A DNA stretch of 24,768 nucleotides from an uncultured bacterium (GTDB taxonomy: Bacteria > Patescibacteriota > Minisyncoccia > Moranbacterales > GWC2-37-73). The DNA is taken from contig CAIJXA010000019.1 of the NCBI GenBank assembly GCA_903824515.1, forward strand, positions 1 to 24,768, read 5' to 3'. Every line of letters begins with the position of its first letter. Within the stretch, counting starts at the first letter, position 1. Shown here one piece after another: positions 1 through 9,000 of this stretch. The notes under the pieces are model-generated. The model saw nothing but the letters and a program-made list of their open reading frames with translations. It was not told the origin of the DNA and did no database searches. Position numbers and translations under genes: made by a program.

Positions 1-117
1 ATGCTTCGCTGGAGGACTCCTGCAATTTCTCGTAGAGAGTAACCTTTCTTTTTTAAAATCGACAATTCATTCCTTTCACTTTTAGAGAAATGTGAAAATT
101 TCTTTCTTTTTTTTCAT
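1..117 (-). pseudogene. IS30-family transposase, 5' end only, start codon out of frame
   Basis: Read on the minus strand, codons from position 113 to the window edge give a peptide containing KKRKKFSHFSKSERNEL followed by SILKKKGYSLREIAGVLQRS. This is the N-terminal helix-turn-helix typical of IS30-family transposases (ER..I..L...G.S.REIA..L.RS). The only ATG in the right place (117-115) is followed by eight A residues and is one base out of frame: that frame stops after 11 codons. Removing one A would join the ATG to the transposase frame. The rest of the gene lies outside the window. Either the copy is frameshifted, the A tract is miscounted in the assembly, or slippage restores the frame. 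The family assignment is fairly sure; whether the copy is active is unknown. Confidence 0.7.
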
Positions 118-255
118 GCTTATTTTTTTAAAAAATCCCACTTTCTTATTCTACTAGTGTTCGGATTCATATGCGAATCTAGGTTTAAGCTAGTACCTTT
201 ATAAAATGTTTTTTATCTTCATTTCTAATTTCATTTAATTACCCCCGGAGGCGTT

Positions 256-678
256 ATGAGCTTTGCAGCTAGCAGTGAATTTACGGTGGTTAGTAGAGGT
301 GTTAAAATGATTTTTCTGGAGGCTTGCGGTTATTGGGGAATTCTTTTTTGTAATGTTCCTGATAATTTTGAAAATAAAAAAATTGTCGTGTTTGTTCCAG
401 CGGATGACAAGAAAAATTCCGCAAATGCAATTAAATCATATGCTGAAGAATTCTTGTCCAAACTCTTCTGGAGCGTGAAAAAAAGAAATAAGGAAGGTGA
501 TACGGTTAGCGTTCAATTGCAGTTAGCCGGCGATGGACAATGGAAGTGGCGATATCGACTTAACTTTGCTGATGGTTACGACGAGCAATGCAGCCTGGCT
601 GTTTTTGAAAGCAGTAATGAGGCAGCACTTGAGGGAATGCAAATGGCTAAGAAAATAATTTCTGAGCTTATTGATTAA
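256..678 (+). CDS. Hypothetical protein, 140 aa
   Basis: I do not recognise a family. The start is supported by a clear GGAGG about five bases upstream of the ATG, which is uncommon among the genes of this window. The protein appears soluble, with no signal peptide or membrane helix beyond a short hydrophobic stretch near residues 18-36. Near the C-terminus (about residues 93-107) is the Trp-rich motif GDGQWKWRYRLNF. A similar motif, EGEWSWKFGYLCNF, closes the protein at 993-1694, so the two may share a C-terminal fold; this is an inference from short similarity. The gene is followed by a good intrinsic terminator and so is probably transcribed alone. It could be cargo linked to the adjacent IS30 fragment, but nothing proves that. 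Confidence 0.6.
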   Translation: MSFAASSEFTVVSRGVKMIFLEACGYWGILFCNVPDNFENKKIVVFVPADDKKNSANAIKSYAEEFLSKLFWSVKKRNKEGDTVSVQLQLAGDGQWKWRYRLNFADGYDEQCSLAVFESSNEAALEGMQMAKKIISELID

Positions 679-690
679 AAGTTTTTTTAC

Positions 691-724
691 AAGAGCCTGT
701 TTATATTTTAGACAGGTTCTTTTG
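691..724 (+). terminator. Intrinsic terminator of the 140-aa gene
   Basis: AAGAGCCTGT (691-700) pairs with ACAGGTTCTT (712-721) with one G-T wobble, across an AT-rich loop, and is followed by T residues. It starts 13 bases after the stop codon. Confidence 0.75.
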
Positions 725-992
725 CTGTTTAATAATATTTAAATTTGCATTGGGATATTAATAATTTTTTGGTTTTCAAAATAAAAAATACTTTGTTGAA
801 ATAATATTATTCTTGCAAATGTATTATAAATTAGTTCTTTATATTTCATTTTTGTTTTGATGAAGGGCATAGAATATTTCAATTCTGCCTTTTGCAGCAA
901 GGCAAGGATGGCAGCAAAAAGACAAATGCGCAATTGATAGCTTTGCATGGGGCAACGCATGATAAAACGCAAAAATAAAAAAGGGGTTAGTT
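725..992. other. Intergenic stretch without a convincing gene
   Basis: AT-rich to about 880, then a more mixed segment with a small hairpin (GCCTT / AAGGC near 887-904) and the repeated string GCAT around 945-960. I see no conserved coding frame. The downstream gene starts at 993 after AAGGGG. Confidence 0.4.
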
Positions 993-1694
993 ATGTCTAA
1001 TGTTTTGGTTAGAAAAAAAGCATCCAAGCTGCAAATTTTGAAACTCCTTGCTCGCTTGTTTCGAGATGTTGACTGGAGGAAAGTGGACAGGGAAGTTTTA
1101 GAAAAAAATGCTCTGGCTATTCCAATGGAAGATTTCAGTGGGAGGTTTACTCCTTTTTTAGCTAATGGCTGTAGTTTTGTGATTGGTGATCCAAGATTTA
1201 TTCATGCAGAACAATTTGATCCTGTCTCTTTTCTCGGCAGAGGTTGGACAATTTGGCGAGGACCAAGCGCTGGAAATGGTCTTGAGGGAGAACAGGAAAT
1301 AGACCGACGGTCGCTTGTGATTGCGAGTGTAGAGACCGCAACTCAGTCGCTTATTTTCGAAAGTTGCCTCAATGAAAAAGAAACTGATATCACCGGTGAA
1401 GAGAAATTGGCCCGACTCAAGGCGCGTGGCAATTTGCTTAGACTTGGTGACAATATCTTTTTGGGTTTTTGGAATGATTATCAAAAGCTCAAAAGTGGTA
1501 GCGCCCTAGAATATTTATATGAAACTAGAGATATCAAATGCATTGATTTTTTTGGCACTATTCTTCGCACTCCTGGCGGCGAGCGTTCCGTGCTGCGTCT
1601 TGATCGCAACGATGAGGGAGAATGGAGTTGGAAATTTGGCTACCTTTGCAATTTTTGGCGTCATGATGAGGTTGCTATCGCTCATCTAATTTGA
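993..1694 (+). CDS. Hypothetical protein, 233 aa
   Basis: No family is recognised. The ATG is preceded by AAGGGG at suitable spacing. The N-terminus (residues 1-35) is basic and looks helical, with no signal peptide, so the product is probably cytoplasmic. The middle contains FLANGCSF and FLGRGWTIWRGPSAGNG, rich in aromatic residues and glycine. The C-terminus has EGEWSWKFGYLCNF with the first Trp at about residue 211, resembling the Trp motif of the 140-aa protein at 256-678. A short hairpin but no clear terminator separates it from the next gene. It may be a paralogue or partner of its neighbours; the function is unknown. Confidence 0.6.
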   Translation: MSNVLVRKKASKLQILKLLARLFRDVDWRKVDREVLEKNALAIPMEDFSGRFTPFLANGCSFVIGDPRFIHAEQFDPVSFLGRGWTIWRGPSAGNGLEGEQEIDRRSLVIASVETATQSLIFESCLNEKETDITGEEKLARLKARGNLLRLGDNIFLGFWNDYQKLKSGSALEYLYETRDIKCIDFFGTILRTPGGERSVLRLDRNDEGEWSWKFGYLCNFWRHDEVAIAHLI

Positions 1695-1746
1695 ATTTTT
1701 TCTTTTGCGCATGCCTCCCACGTTTTTTAGAATGCTGAATCACTTT

Positions 1747-1769
1747 GTATGGTTGAAATGCTTCCATAC
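1747..1769 (+). promoter_or_regulatory. Hairpin in the leader of the 181-aa gene
   Basis: GTATGG (1747-1752) is perfectly complementary to CCATAC (1764-1769) across an 11-base loop. It has no T run and lies about 45 bases before the start at 1814, so it is a leader structure or chance pairing rather than a terminator. Confidence 0.3.
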
Positions 1770-1813
1770 GGAGTTTACTTATCTACCAAAATTAAAACGA
1801 AGGGAGGCTAATT

Positions 1814-2359
1814 ATGAATAGCGACGAATCCCCGATTATTGCAAGAAAAATCGAGCAAAATCAAAATATTTTGCCTATCAAAAAAATTCTATTGCCAATT
1901 AGTGGTGAGGCTTTGCTGCTTGATGAGGTCAATGGTTCCGAAGACGGACTTGGCTGCACATTTGGATTTAGCGTATTTAAATATGTTGAGCCAAAACTCA
2001 AGAAACTGATTGCACGTGAAAAATGGCTAGCGAGAAGAAAAACTGCTGTTATGGTGTATGAGGTTATTCGGCAATGTTTCTGGGCGGAAATTCCTGTAGC
2101 GTTGGGTCTTGATGATGACTTGAACAGATTGTGTCTGGTCCCACCCCAAGTTGAAAACTTTATGGAAAAATATTATATTTGGCTTCAAAGTGGAGAAGCG
2201 GGAAATTCTTTTTTGCTCAAGCTTGAAGGAAAGCCCGTTGTCATCGATGTTTGCACTGCTTACAAAGGTGTCTTCAAGTGCACTAGTTGCTATGTTGATT
2301 GTCCAAAAATTTGGAATGGCACAGTCGGCCAAAGAATTGTGTTGCCAAAAATTGCTTGA
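1814..2359 (+). CDS. Hypothetical protein, 181 aa
   Basis: No family is recognised. The start has a strong Shine-Dalgarno sequence (GGGAGG, about seven bases before the ATG), like its two upstream neighbours. The sequence is soluble, with a basic central helix (residues about 53-72) and a C-terminal cysteine cluster, CTAYKGVFKCTSCYVDC, whose four cysteines could bind a metal; that is inference. No signal peptide or transmembrane segment is visible. The gene ends in front of a strong terminator and converges on the elp3-like gene. Together with 256-678 and 993-1694 it forms a three-gene run of unknown proteins sharing SD-led starts. Confidence 0.6.
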   Translation: MNSDESPIIARKIEQNQNILPIKKILLPISGEALLLDEVNGSEDGLGCTFGFSVFKYVEPKLKKLIAREKWLARRKTAVMVYEVIRQCFWAEIPVALGLDDDLNRLCLVPPQVENFMEKYYIWLQSGEAGNSFLLKLEGKPVVIDVCTAYKGVFKCTSCYVDCPKIWNGTVGQRIVLPKIA

Positions 2360-2465
2360 GAAAAGTTTATATTATCCAGTGAAGCGGGTGTCCACTCATG
2401 ACGGACCGATTCAATCGAGATAACAAAGAGTATTCTGCCCATTATTTCAAAAATGTTATTCTTTT

Positions 2466-2500
2466 CCCGGATTTTTTAATTGTTAAAATCCGGGGTTTTT
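2466..2500 (+). terminator. Strong intrinsic terminator
   Basis: CCCGGATTTT (2466-2475) pairs perfectly with AAAATCCGGG (2485-2494), followed by GTTTTT. It ends the three-gene plus-strand run and lies between convergent genes. Confidence 0.85.
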
Positions 2501-2575
2501 GTGTTTTTCAGTTTTAGGCTAAGATTTTAAAAAAATTAGGGCATTTTTTTATTTGACTTTATGCATTTAATAACC

Positions 2576-4312
2576 TTATAAATTCTTCACTAAATAGGTA
2601 TTCTTCAATTTGTAGCCAGCTTTGCGATAGTAATTTCTGACTCCAATTCCAGAAATCACGACAGTTTTTTTGAGCTGATACTCTTCCTTGGCAATGCGTT
2701 CAGCTTCGAGTAAAAGTTTTTTCCCAAGTCCAATGTGCTGCGGGGATTTGGAATCCTTCTCGTTAATCTGTGTCATTTTACCATAGGTGTGAACTTCGCG
2801 GATGAGGGCAGCATCTTTGAGAACGGGTAATATTTTATACAGCTGGTCATTCCCGCTTTTTGGGAGTTCGACTCCCTTTTTGGGAGTCGAACTCCCAAAA
2901 AGTATTCTCAATCGCAAAAGGGCAAACAATTTTTTCTTGTCAGAAGAAACATATTGCAAAAATATTTCTCGTCCGTCAGATGCATCATAATCAATTCTGT
3001 CTAAAATTATTGATTCTTTGATGGTGTATTCTTCGCGAACTTCGCGGCAACGAATGCAGGGGCAATTTGATTTGGGAATAATAATTTGACGTAAATTGGA
3101 AACTGTTGGGCCGGTGACAATTGAGGAAGTTGGCACATCTCTAATCAAGCGGGCGATGCGAACATAAGGCGGGATGGCTTCGTTCTTGATTTGTAAAACT
3201 AATTTTTCGAAAACTTGGTTATTCAGTGGTTTATAGTTTTTTATTTTTTCAATGTTTATTCCATTTTCAATATTACACTTCTTTGCGGTCGCAAACTTTT
3301 GTAATGTGGGTGATTGCTGATTTTTCCAAATATTATAGAGCAAGCTGTCTTTTAAGATAACGGTGGGATAAATTTTAAGCATATCTGGCTGAAATTGGGG
3401 GTCCTTGAAAAGGGTCTTGAACATCTCAAAATCACGCACAGGGGTTGATCCTGGCAGACCTGGCATCATGTGATAATTAATCTTGAAAGCGCTGTCTTTG
3501 AGCATTTTAGTCGCCTGCACGGTGCTTGCAATGAGATGTCCGCGCCTGTTGAGCTGCAAAACATCGTCATAAATGCTTTGCACGCCAAGTTCCACGCGCG
3601 TGCAGCCAAGTTGGCGAAAATTGAGAATTTCTTTTTCATTAATATAATCCGGCCGAGTTTCAAGGGTCAGTCCAATTATTCGGTGCTCAGCCTTCTCATT
3701 TTTCTGTTGTTCAAATTCTAATTTATCTTTTTGTGAATTTTTTATTGATGACTGATGACCGATGACTGATGATTTCTTCTTTCCGTACTCATTGCACGCT
3801 TGAAAACACCGCGTGATAAATCTTTTTTGATAAGCCCTAGGCAGATAGGAAAAAGTTCCGCCCATCACAATCAGTTCAATTTTGTCGGTTTTGTGACCAT
3901 TGAGTTCCAGCGAGCGCAAGCGATTTTGAACTTGTAAATATGGGTCAAAATGCGAATCAATAGCGCGCATTACGGCTGGCTCATTGGAAAGATAACTTTT
4001 TGGCATGGCTTTTTCACTGGGGCAATAAATACATTGGCCTGGACAAGGATATGATTTGGTTAGCACGGCCACCACGGCCACGCCAGATTGAGTGCGAATG
4101 CGACGGCTGAGCAGAATTTTTTCAAAAGCTGGACTGGGTTGGATGACTTTTGCCATGACTAATTCATTGTAGCGATCGCGCAAGTCAGCATTGGTTGGAA
4201 TTGGTAATTTGTATCTTTTGGAAAGATTTTTTTTAAGTTGCAAAAACTGCTCCTGGGTTTCCGGAAGCTCTTCAATAGATGCTTTGATAAATTGGTCATA
4301 GTTTTTTTCCAT
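2576..4312 (-). CDS. Elp3-like radical SAM / GNAT tRNA-modifying enzyme
   Basis: In the Elp3 family a radical SAM domain and a GNAT domain together install carboxymethyl-type groups on wobble uridine of tRNA; bacterial and archaeal members act without the other Elongator subunits. Here about 578 residues contain the iron-sulfur motif CPGQCIYC (C90, C94, C97), then VMGGTFSYLP, GLTLETRPDYI, RVELGVQSI and YHMMPGLPGSTP. A CPCIRC segment follows, then a C-terminal GNAT part with ALIREVHTYG, GLGKKLLLEAERIA and VISGIGVRNYYRKAGY. A TTG at 4348 would add 12 residues; the ATG at 4312, just after AAGG, fits the family better. Two short repeats are translated within the protein: a heptamer repeat (SSVIGHQSS) in the radical SAM part and a palindrome (GSSTPKKGVELPKSG) before the GNAT part, both at loops where the family varies. 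Confidence 0.9.
   Translation of the reverse strand: MEKNYDQFIKASIEELPETQEQFLQLKKNLSKRYKLPIPTNADLRDRYNELVMAKVIQPSPAFEKILLSRRIRTQSGVAVVAVLTKSYPCPGQCIYCPSEKAMPKSYLSNEPAVMRAIDSHFDPYLQVQNRLRSLELNGHKTDKIELIVMGGTFSYLPRAYQKRFITRCFQACNEYGKKKSSVIGHQSSIKNSQKDKLEFEQQKNEKAEHRIIGLTLETRPDYINEKEILNFRQLGCTRVELGVQSIYDDVLQLNRRGHLIASTVQATKMLKDSAFKINYHMMPGLPGSTPVRDFEMFKTLFKDPQFQPDMLKIYPTVILKDSLLYNIWKNQQSPTLQKFATAKKCNIENGINIEKIKNYKPLNNQVFEKLVLQIKNEAIPPYVRIARLIRDVPTSSIVTGPTVSNLRQIIIPKSNCPCIRCREVREEYTIKESIILDRIDYDASDGREIFLQYVSSDKKKLFALLRLRILFGSSTPKKGVELPKSGNDQLYKILPVLKDAALIREVHTYGKMTQINEKDSKSPQHIGLGKKLLLEAERIAKEEYQLKKTVVISGIGVRNYYRKAGYKLKNTYLVKNL
2856..2902. repeat. Perfect 21-bp inverted repeat inside elp3-like CDS
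   Basis: The arms 2856-2876 and 2882-2902 are exact reverse complements, separated by five T residues. Each arm itself folds: GGGAG-TTCGA-CTCCC in one arm and the complement in the other. The element is translated in frame as about 16 residues in the loop before the GNAT domain. It resembles palindromic mobile elements that insert in frame in other bacteria, such as the Rickettsia palindromic elements; the relation is by analogy only. Confidence 0.9.
3747..3774. repeat. Four tandem heptamers inside elp3-like CDS
   Basis: GATGACT occurs as four consecutive 7-base units with single-base variants in units 2 (GATGACC) and 4 (GATGATT). On the coding strand it gives part of SSVIGHQSSI in the radical SAM domain. 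The unit length is not a multiple of three, so gain or loss of one unit would shift the frame. Confidence 0.9.
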
Positions 4313-4437
4313 ATCCTTAAGCCTAATATAGCAAGGCGTAATAAGCAAGGTTTTCTAGTTGATACATATTTTTAGGATTAGGTCTCGATGAAATTTGATG
4401 CTTTGAATAAAAATATCAAAAAGACGTATTAGTTTTT

Positions 4438-5124
4438 ATGAAAAGTAAAATATATTTAAGCTTAATTTTTATTGTGGTGGCTATTGTCTTCGGGATTATT
4501 TTTTTGATGACTAAAGATGTTCAAGCGCCTCAGGTCAATAATCAAAAGACAATAAGTAATATTCAACAAGCAATAGACAATAATCAAAATTCAACAGACA
4601 ATGAGCAACAAATTCAAAATTCAGCTCAAACTTTTGACCCGATTGCAAATGCACTTTCGCGGATCACGAAAAAACCATTTGGAATTTTCATCACTCCGAA
4701 AACTTCGCCAGTGCAACCCGAAAGATTTCAGGGTTATCATACTGGCAGTGATTTGGAAACCACTTCTGAGGAGCAAAATACTGATGTTTCCGTGATGGCG
4801 TTTTGCGAAGGAAAACTCTTGGAAAAGAAAATTGCCAGTGGTTATGGCGGCGTTGCGGTTGAAAGTTGTTTGCTGGAGGGTCAGAACGTGACAGTTGTTT
4901 ATGGCCATTTGCGACTTTCGAGCATCACTGCAAAAGTTGGAAATCAGTTAAAATCTGGCGATTTTTTGGGAAAGCTGGGAAAGGGTTTTAGCAGCGAAAC
5001 TGATGGTGAGCGAAAGCATTTGCATTTGGCAATTCACAAAGGCAGTAGCATAAATATTTTGGGCTATGTGCAGTCGAAAGCGCAGCTTTCTGAGTGGTTG
5101 GATTCGGCAAGATATTTGCAATAA
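4438..5124 (+). CDS. M23-family metallopeptidase, membrane-anchored
   Basis: M23 (LytM-type) enzymes are zinc endopeptidases that cut peptide crosslinks in peptidoglycan. The 228-residue product has an N-terminal hydrophobic segment (residues about 5-24, probable signal anchor). An Asn/Gln-rich linker follows to about residue 65, then the catalytic domain. The zinc-binding and catalytic motifs are present: GYHTGSDLE (HxxxD), VVYGHL, and HLHLAI (HxH). GDFLGKLGKG, before the last motif, is typical of the fold. No Shine-Dalgarno sequence is visible before the ATG. It is transcribed away from elp3 with about 125 bases between starts. It may act with the YkuD transpeptidase at 15597 in wall remodelling; the substrate is not proven. 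Confidence 0.9.
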   Translation: MKSKIYLSLIFIVVAIVFGIIFLMTKDVQAPQVNNQKTISNIQQAIDNNQNSTDNEQQIQNSAQTFDPIANALSRITKKPFGIFITPKTSPVQPERFQGYHTGSDLETTSEEQNTDVSVMAFCEGKLLEKKIASGYGGVAVESCLLEGQNVTVVYGHLRLSSITAKVGNQLKSGDFLGKLGKGFSSETDGERKHLHLAIHKGSSINILGYVQSKAQLSEWLDSARYLQ

Positions 5125-5176
5125 TATTTTTATAAACTTAATTTTGAAATTTTTTAATAATATATTTTTTTCACAA

Positions 5177-5212
5177 TGTGTCATCTGGCGTCGGCCGTAG
5201 AATTATGACACA
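5177..5212. repeat. Inverted repeat downstream of the M23 gene
   Basis: TGTGTCAT (5177-5184) and ATGACACA (5205-5212) are perfect inverted copies around a GC-richer 20-base core. A-runs rather than T-runs follow on the plus strand, so it is a poor terminator; it could be the remnant of a small mobile element. Confidence 0.55.
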
Positions 5213-5670
5213 AAAAAAGCTGAATGTTTATATTGAAATTAGTTTGAGTTACAAATGGGTGCAAGTGCCACGATTAGCGCATTAGCATTTGTGTAATAGT
5301 TTGTATGAAATCACGGTCACAATTTATTCATATTTAGATATGATTAGCTGGTCATGCTTAATAATTTGGAAAGAAGCTGAAATGTCGGCAAGTTCAACTA
5401 TTCAGGGCCAATTATTGCGAAATATGTATTTTCAAAATGGATAGATACATCATTTTTGGCTTGTTAGGAAGATTTAATGGCATTTTTCTTGATTGCTTGT
5501 TCTTAGCTATTTTTAAAGAAGATTAATTTGCTTGTCTTCATGTGAAATAAATCAGTATTTAATTGTATTATATGAAACAAGAAGGTATATGAGCCTGTGT
5601 TTTAAAGGTAAACAAGAGTTGAATCACAAAAAAGGTTTGATTTTTTTAAAATAGGGTTTTTGGGGTGGCT
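5213..5670. other. Long AT-rich stretch without a gene
   Basis: About 460 bases with stops in all frames and no recognisable protein, RNA or promoter. It separates the M23 gene from the structured segment at 5672-5880. Confidence 0.5.
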
Positions 5671-5671
5671 A

Positions 5672-5880
5672 TCAGATTAAAAAAATAGCTTAGGAAGCTT
5701 GCTATCTAGGGCAGTGGGCGAAATGAAAGATAACTTTCATTTCTAAACACTTGTTTGAAACGCTTTACGTATCGAAGCTGGCGAGGCCGACACAGTAAGG
5801 GGTAAACATTTCGTAGCTTGTCCACCTCGGTGAGCCTCGGACGAGACGGGCTGACTGAGCCTAAAGAGGGGGTAGCAATA
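5672..5880 (-). ncRNA. Candidate structured RNA of unknown family
   Basis: This segment is clearly richer in G and C than its surroundings and is full of complementary segments. Its ends pair: TTGCTA (minus strand, 5878-5873) with TAGCAA (5704-5699), then TTTAGG (5865-5860) with CCTAGA (5710-5705). The second stem needs a G-U pair that exists only on the minus strand; on the plus strand it is a C-A mismatch. Inside lie a perfect 10-bp hairpin (5720-5743) and CGAGGC / GCCTCG pairing. A terminator-like AGCTT-CCT-AAGCT followed by seven T residues on the minus strand ends near 5679. It lacks the hallmarks I know for RNase P, SRP, tmRNA or common riboswitches. No firm promoter was found. Confidence 0.35.
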
Positions 5881-6030
5881 TCATTTATCATTAATAGTTG
5901 GGTAAAAGAAAATGAGGGTGAACATTTTCTCCGGGAATTATCTTTGTTTGAAAGTTACAAAGCCAATGCACATTAGCTCATTTTAGCTATTGTTATGTGT
6001 ATTGGTTTTTTAATTTTTTAAAAGAATAAT

Positions 6031-9000
6031 ATGAAAGTATCAAAACGGACACGCCAATGGACAAGGAAAGCTCTTAATTTATGGGTGGTTTTTATGATGT
6101 TGTTGCAACCGATTAGCACACCAGGCATATTGGTGGCTATTGCTGAAGATACGTCAGCTGTTTCAGTTGATTCTGTTGTGGCGCCGGACGCTACTCCAAA
6201 AGAAAATCCTGTTGTCAAAAAAGATGAATCAGTTTTGAAGACAGCTTCTGATGAGACACCGGTTGCTGCAAGTTCTGCGCCAGAAAAAAAAGCAGACGCA
6301 GCTCCAATTGAAACCCCAGCGGTTGTTTCAATCCCTGCTCCAGAAGCACCTTCAGCGTCTAAATTAGAGCTTGATTCTGCTGCTGTTGAAGTTGCTGCGC
6401 CCGAGCAGACACCTGAAATTGCACCAGCTGGGCAGGCAATGCTGCCTGTTAGTGAAGTTCCCAAGCTTTCAGATCAGCCAGCAACTGGAGCTATTGATGC
6501 TGGTGCGGCTTCAACTTCAACCGAGAAACCTCAGATGGCAGAAGACCCAATTTGGAAAACCAGTGATGGCGGGAAAAAGGCCGAAACTAAAGACGTGGTA
6601 AATCTTAATACTGAATATAAGTTTCCTGGCAATGAAAATGTGATTGTTAAATTCACTAAATTACCCGAGAATCCTGGCAAGCTTTTGATTGAAGAAATAA
6701 CCCTAAGTGATGAGCAGGTTGCTCAAGTTGGGGCATTCTCAAACAAAGCCTATGACATCACTTCTGACATGGTAGATAAAACCTTTGAATATACCATGAC
6801 TTTGCCAGCTGATAAGGTGTCAGGTCAGGACTCGGTTGGTATTACTTATGCTGAAAAAATGGAAGACCTTTCTGCACCGGAAAAAATGGGAACTGTTGCA
6901 GCCCAAGACGTCTCATTTGACAGTAAAAACGGCGAGGTCACTTCGAAAAATCTCGACCATTTCACTGTTTATATTGTGGTCAAAACTTATGCAAATTCAG
7001 CCATGACGGTTGAGCGCAGTTCATATTTTCGCGGAGAAACAGTTTATGCCAAGAGCAATGATTTCAGTCAAAAAGAATATTTGAAAATTCAAATCAAAAA
7101 TCCTCAGGGTACAATTGTGAATTGGGCTGAGAAATATGCCAAGTCAATTGACGCATCGTATGAACTTTCGTCAAATGCGCCAATCGGAACTTGGAAAGTC
7201 GAATTGCTTAAAAAGGATGGCTGTAATTATATTGTTAAAGATACGGCTGAATTTACAGTTAAGTCTGCTCGGTTTGGAAAAATTGTGATTAAAAAACACA
7301 CCATTTCAAATAACGAAAAAGAGGAAAATTCTGATTCATTTACTTTTGATCCAAGTTGGAGTCATGAAAATTTTCAGCTTTCAAATGGACAAAGTCATGA
7401 AAGCGAAAATCTTGTGGCTGGGCATTACAGCGTGCGTGAGTTTCCAACAAAGGGTTGGGATTTGACAGCTGTTTCTTGCGGAGAAGGGATTAATCCTGAT
7501 GTTATTGATCTTCACGCTGGCGAAACGGTAGTCTGCATTTTCACCAATACAAAGAGAGGTGAAATTACAATTAAAAAAGATGCAATCCCTGATGACTCAC
7601 AAGAATTTTCCTTTGTTGGAAATTTTGGTGAAAAGAGGCCAGAGATATTTCAATTGATTGATGATGGCGAAAAAAATTATGAGCATGAAGATTTTCGAGA
7701 TCACGAAGGGGTTTCCAATGAAAAAACTTTTGAAGTGAAACCCGGAAGTGACTATTCAGTTTCTGAAAATCAAGTTGAAGGCTGGAAACTTACAGATGTT
7801 CAATGTTCAAATGGAAATAACATTTCTGCAATTACGGTCGAGCCAGGACAGCATGTTACTTGCACATTCACCAATAAGAAACTTGGGCAAATTACATTAG
7901 TGAAAGAAACCACTGAGGGGAATGGGACTTTTGATTTTAACATGACGGGAATCAGTTTGCCTGAAACTGCTACACTAACAACGCTCGATGGAGCTGCTTT
8001 GCAAACTTTTGAAAACATTGATCCTGATAATACATATGAAATTGCGGAAGTTGCTTCAGCTGGTTGGGATTTGCAAAGTGCGGAATGTGTCAATGAAAAA
8101 GGTGATAAAGGTCACGCTAAAGACGAGGATCATCATTGGTTTAGCCAAGACGATAATCATTGGAAGCATGCTGACCAATTGAATCCCGCAAGCTTTGAAG
8201 TCAACCCTGGTGGCCAGGTGACCTGCACTTTTCGCAACAGTCCTAATGGTGTGATTCACGGACAAAAATGGGAAGATTTAAATGGAGATGGGAAAAAGAA
8301 TAGTTCAGATGGTGAAAATGGACAAGTTGAGGAAAAGAATCTAGCAGATTGGACAATTTTCCTGGATGAGAATGGAAATGGAAAACTTGATGAGGGTGAA
8401 AAGTTAACCGTGACTTCATCGGATGAAAATACTTTTGGTCAATATAGTTTTGAACATTTGGCACCAGCAACGTATTCGGTTTGTGAAGTTTTGCAGGAAG
8501 GTTGGTATCAAACTTATCCTGGCGGGCAGACGAATTGTCACTCGGTGGTTCTTCCTGAAAGTAATCAGCAGGTCACTGAAGGTCAAATTCCAGATTCAAG
8601 TTATGATTTTGGAAATGCAAAACTTGGAAGCCTTTCAATTGAAAAAACAAATGATGCATCGTCGCCAAAAAGACCGGGTGAGAAAGTGAAATATACCCTT
8701 AAAGTCACAGCCCTGGAGGGAAAAATTAATCATGTTTCAGTGACTGATCTTCCGCCAGCTGGGTTTGTTTATGTCTCGGGTAGTGGTCAAGGTGCTCCAT
8801 TTATTCATGAATATGCTTCTCCTGGCGTGTGGGATTTGGGAACAATGGCTGCTGGGCAGGTGAAAACATTGACTTATGAAGCGGCGATAAGCCCGACACT
8901 AGACCCAGGGCTTTATAATGATACTGCTTTTGCAACAGGAACATCTGAAATAGGCGCCCAGGTTCTTGCCAACGAGGCATCACAAGGAGTTCCTTTTGTG

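Noticed and set aside
1158..1484. Antisense 108-aa open frame over the 233-aa gene
   Set aside because: Shadow frame; no start signal, no domain, and the plus-strand gene has a good SD.
2576..4348. TTG start at 4348 for the Elp3-like gene
   Set aside because: It adds 12 residues without family support; the ATG at 4312 follows AAGG and gives a typical N-terminus.
5706..5891. Minus-strand 61-aa open frame over the structured segment
   Set aside because: No SD and no family; the paired ends and hairpins explain the segment better as RNA.
6018..6464. Antisense 148-aa open frame over the N-terminus of the giant surface protein
   Set aside because: Ala/Ser/Gly-rich shadow of the Pro/Ala/Glu-rich coding sequence; no start signal and no family similarity.
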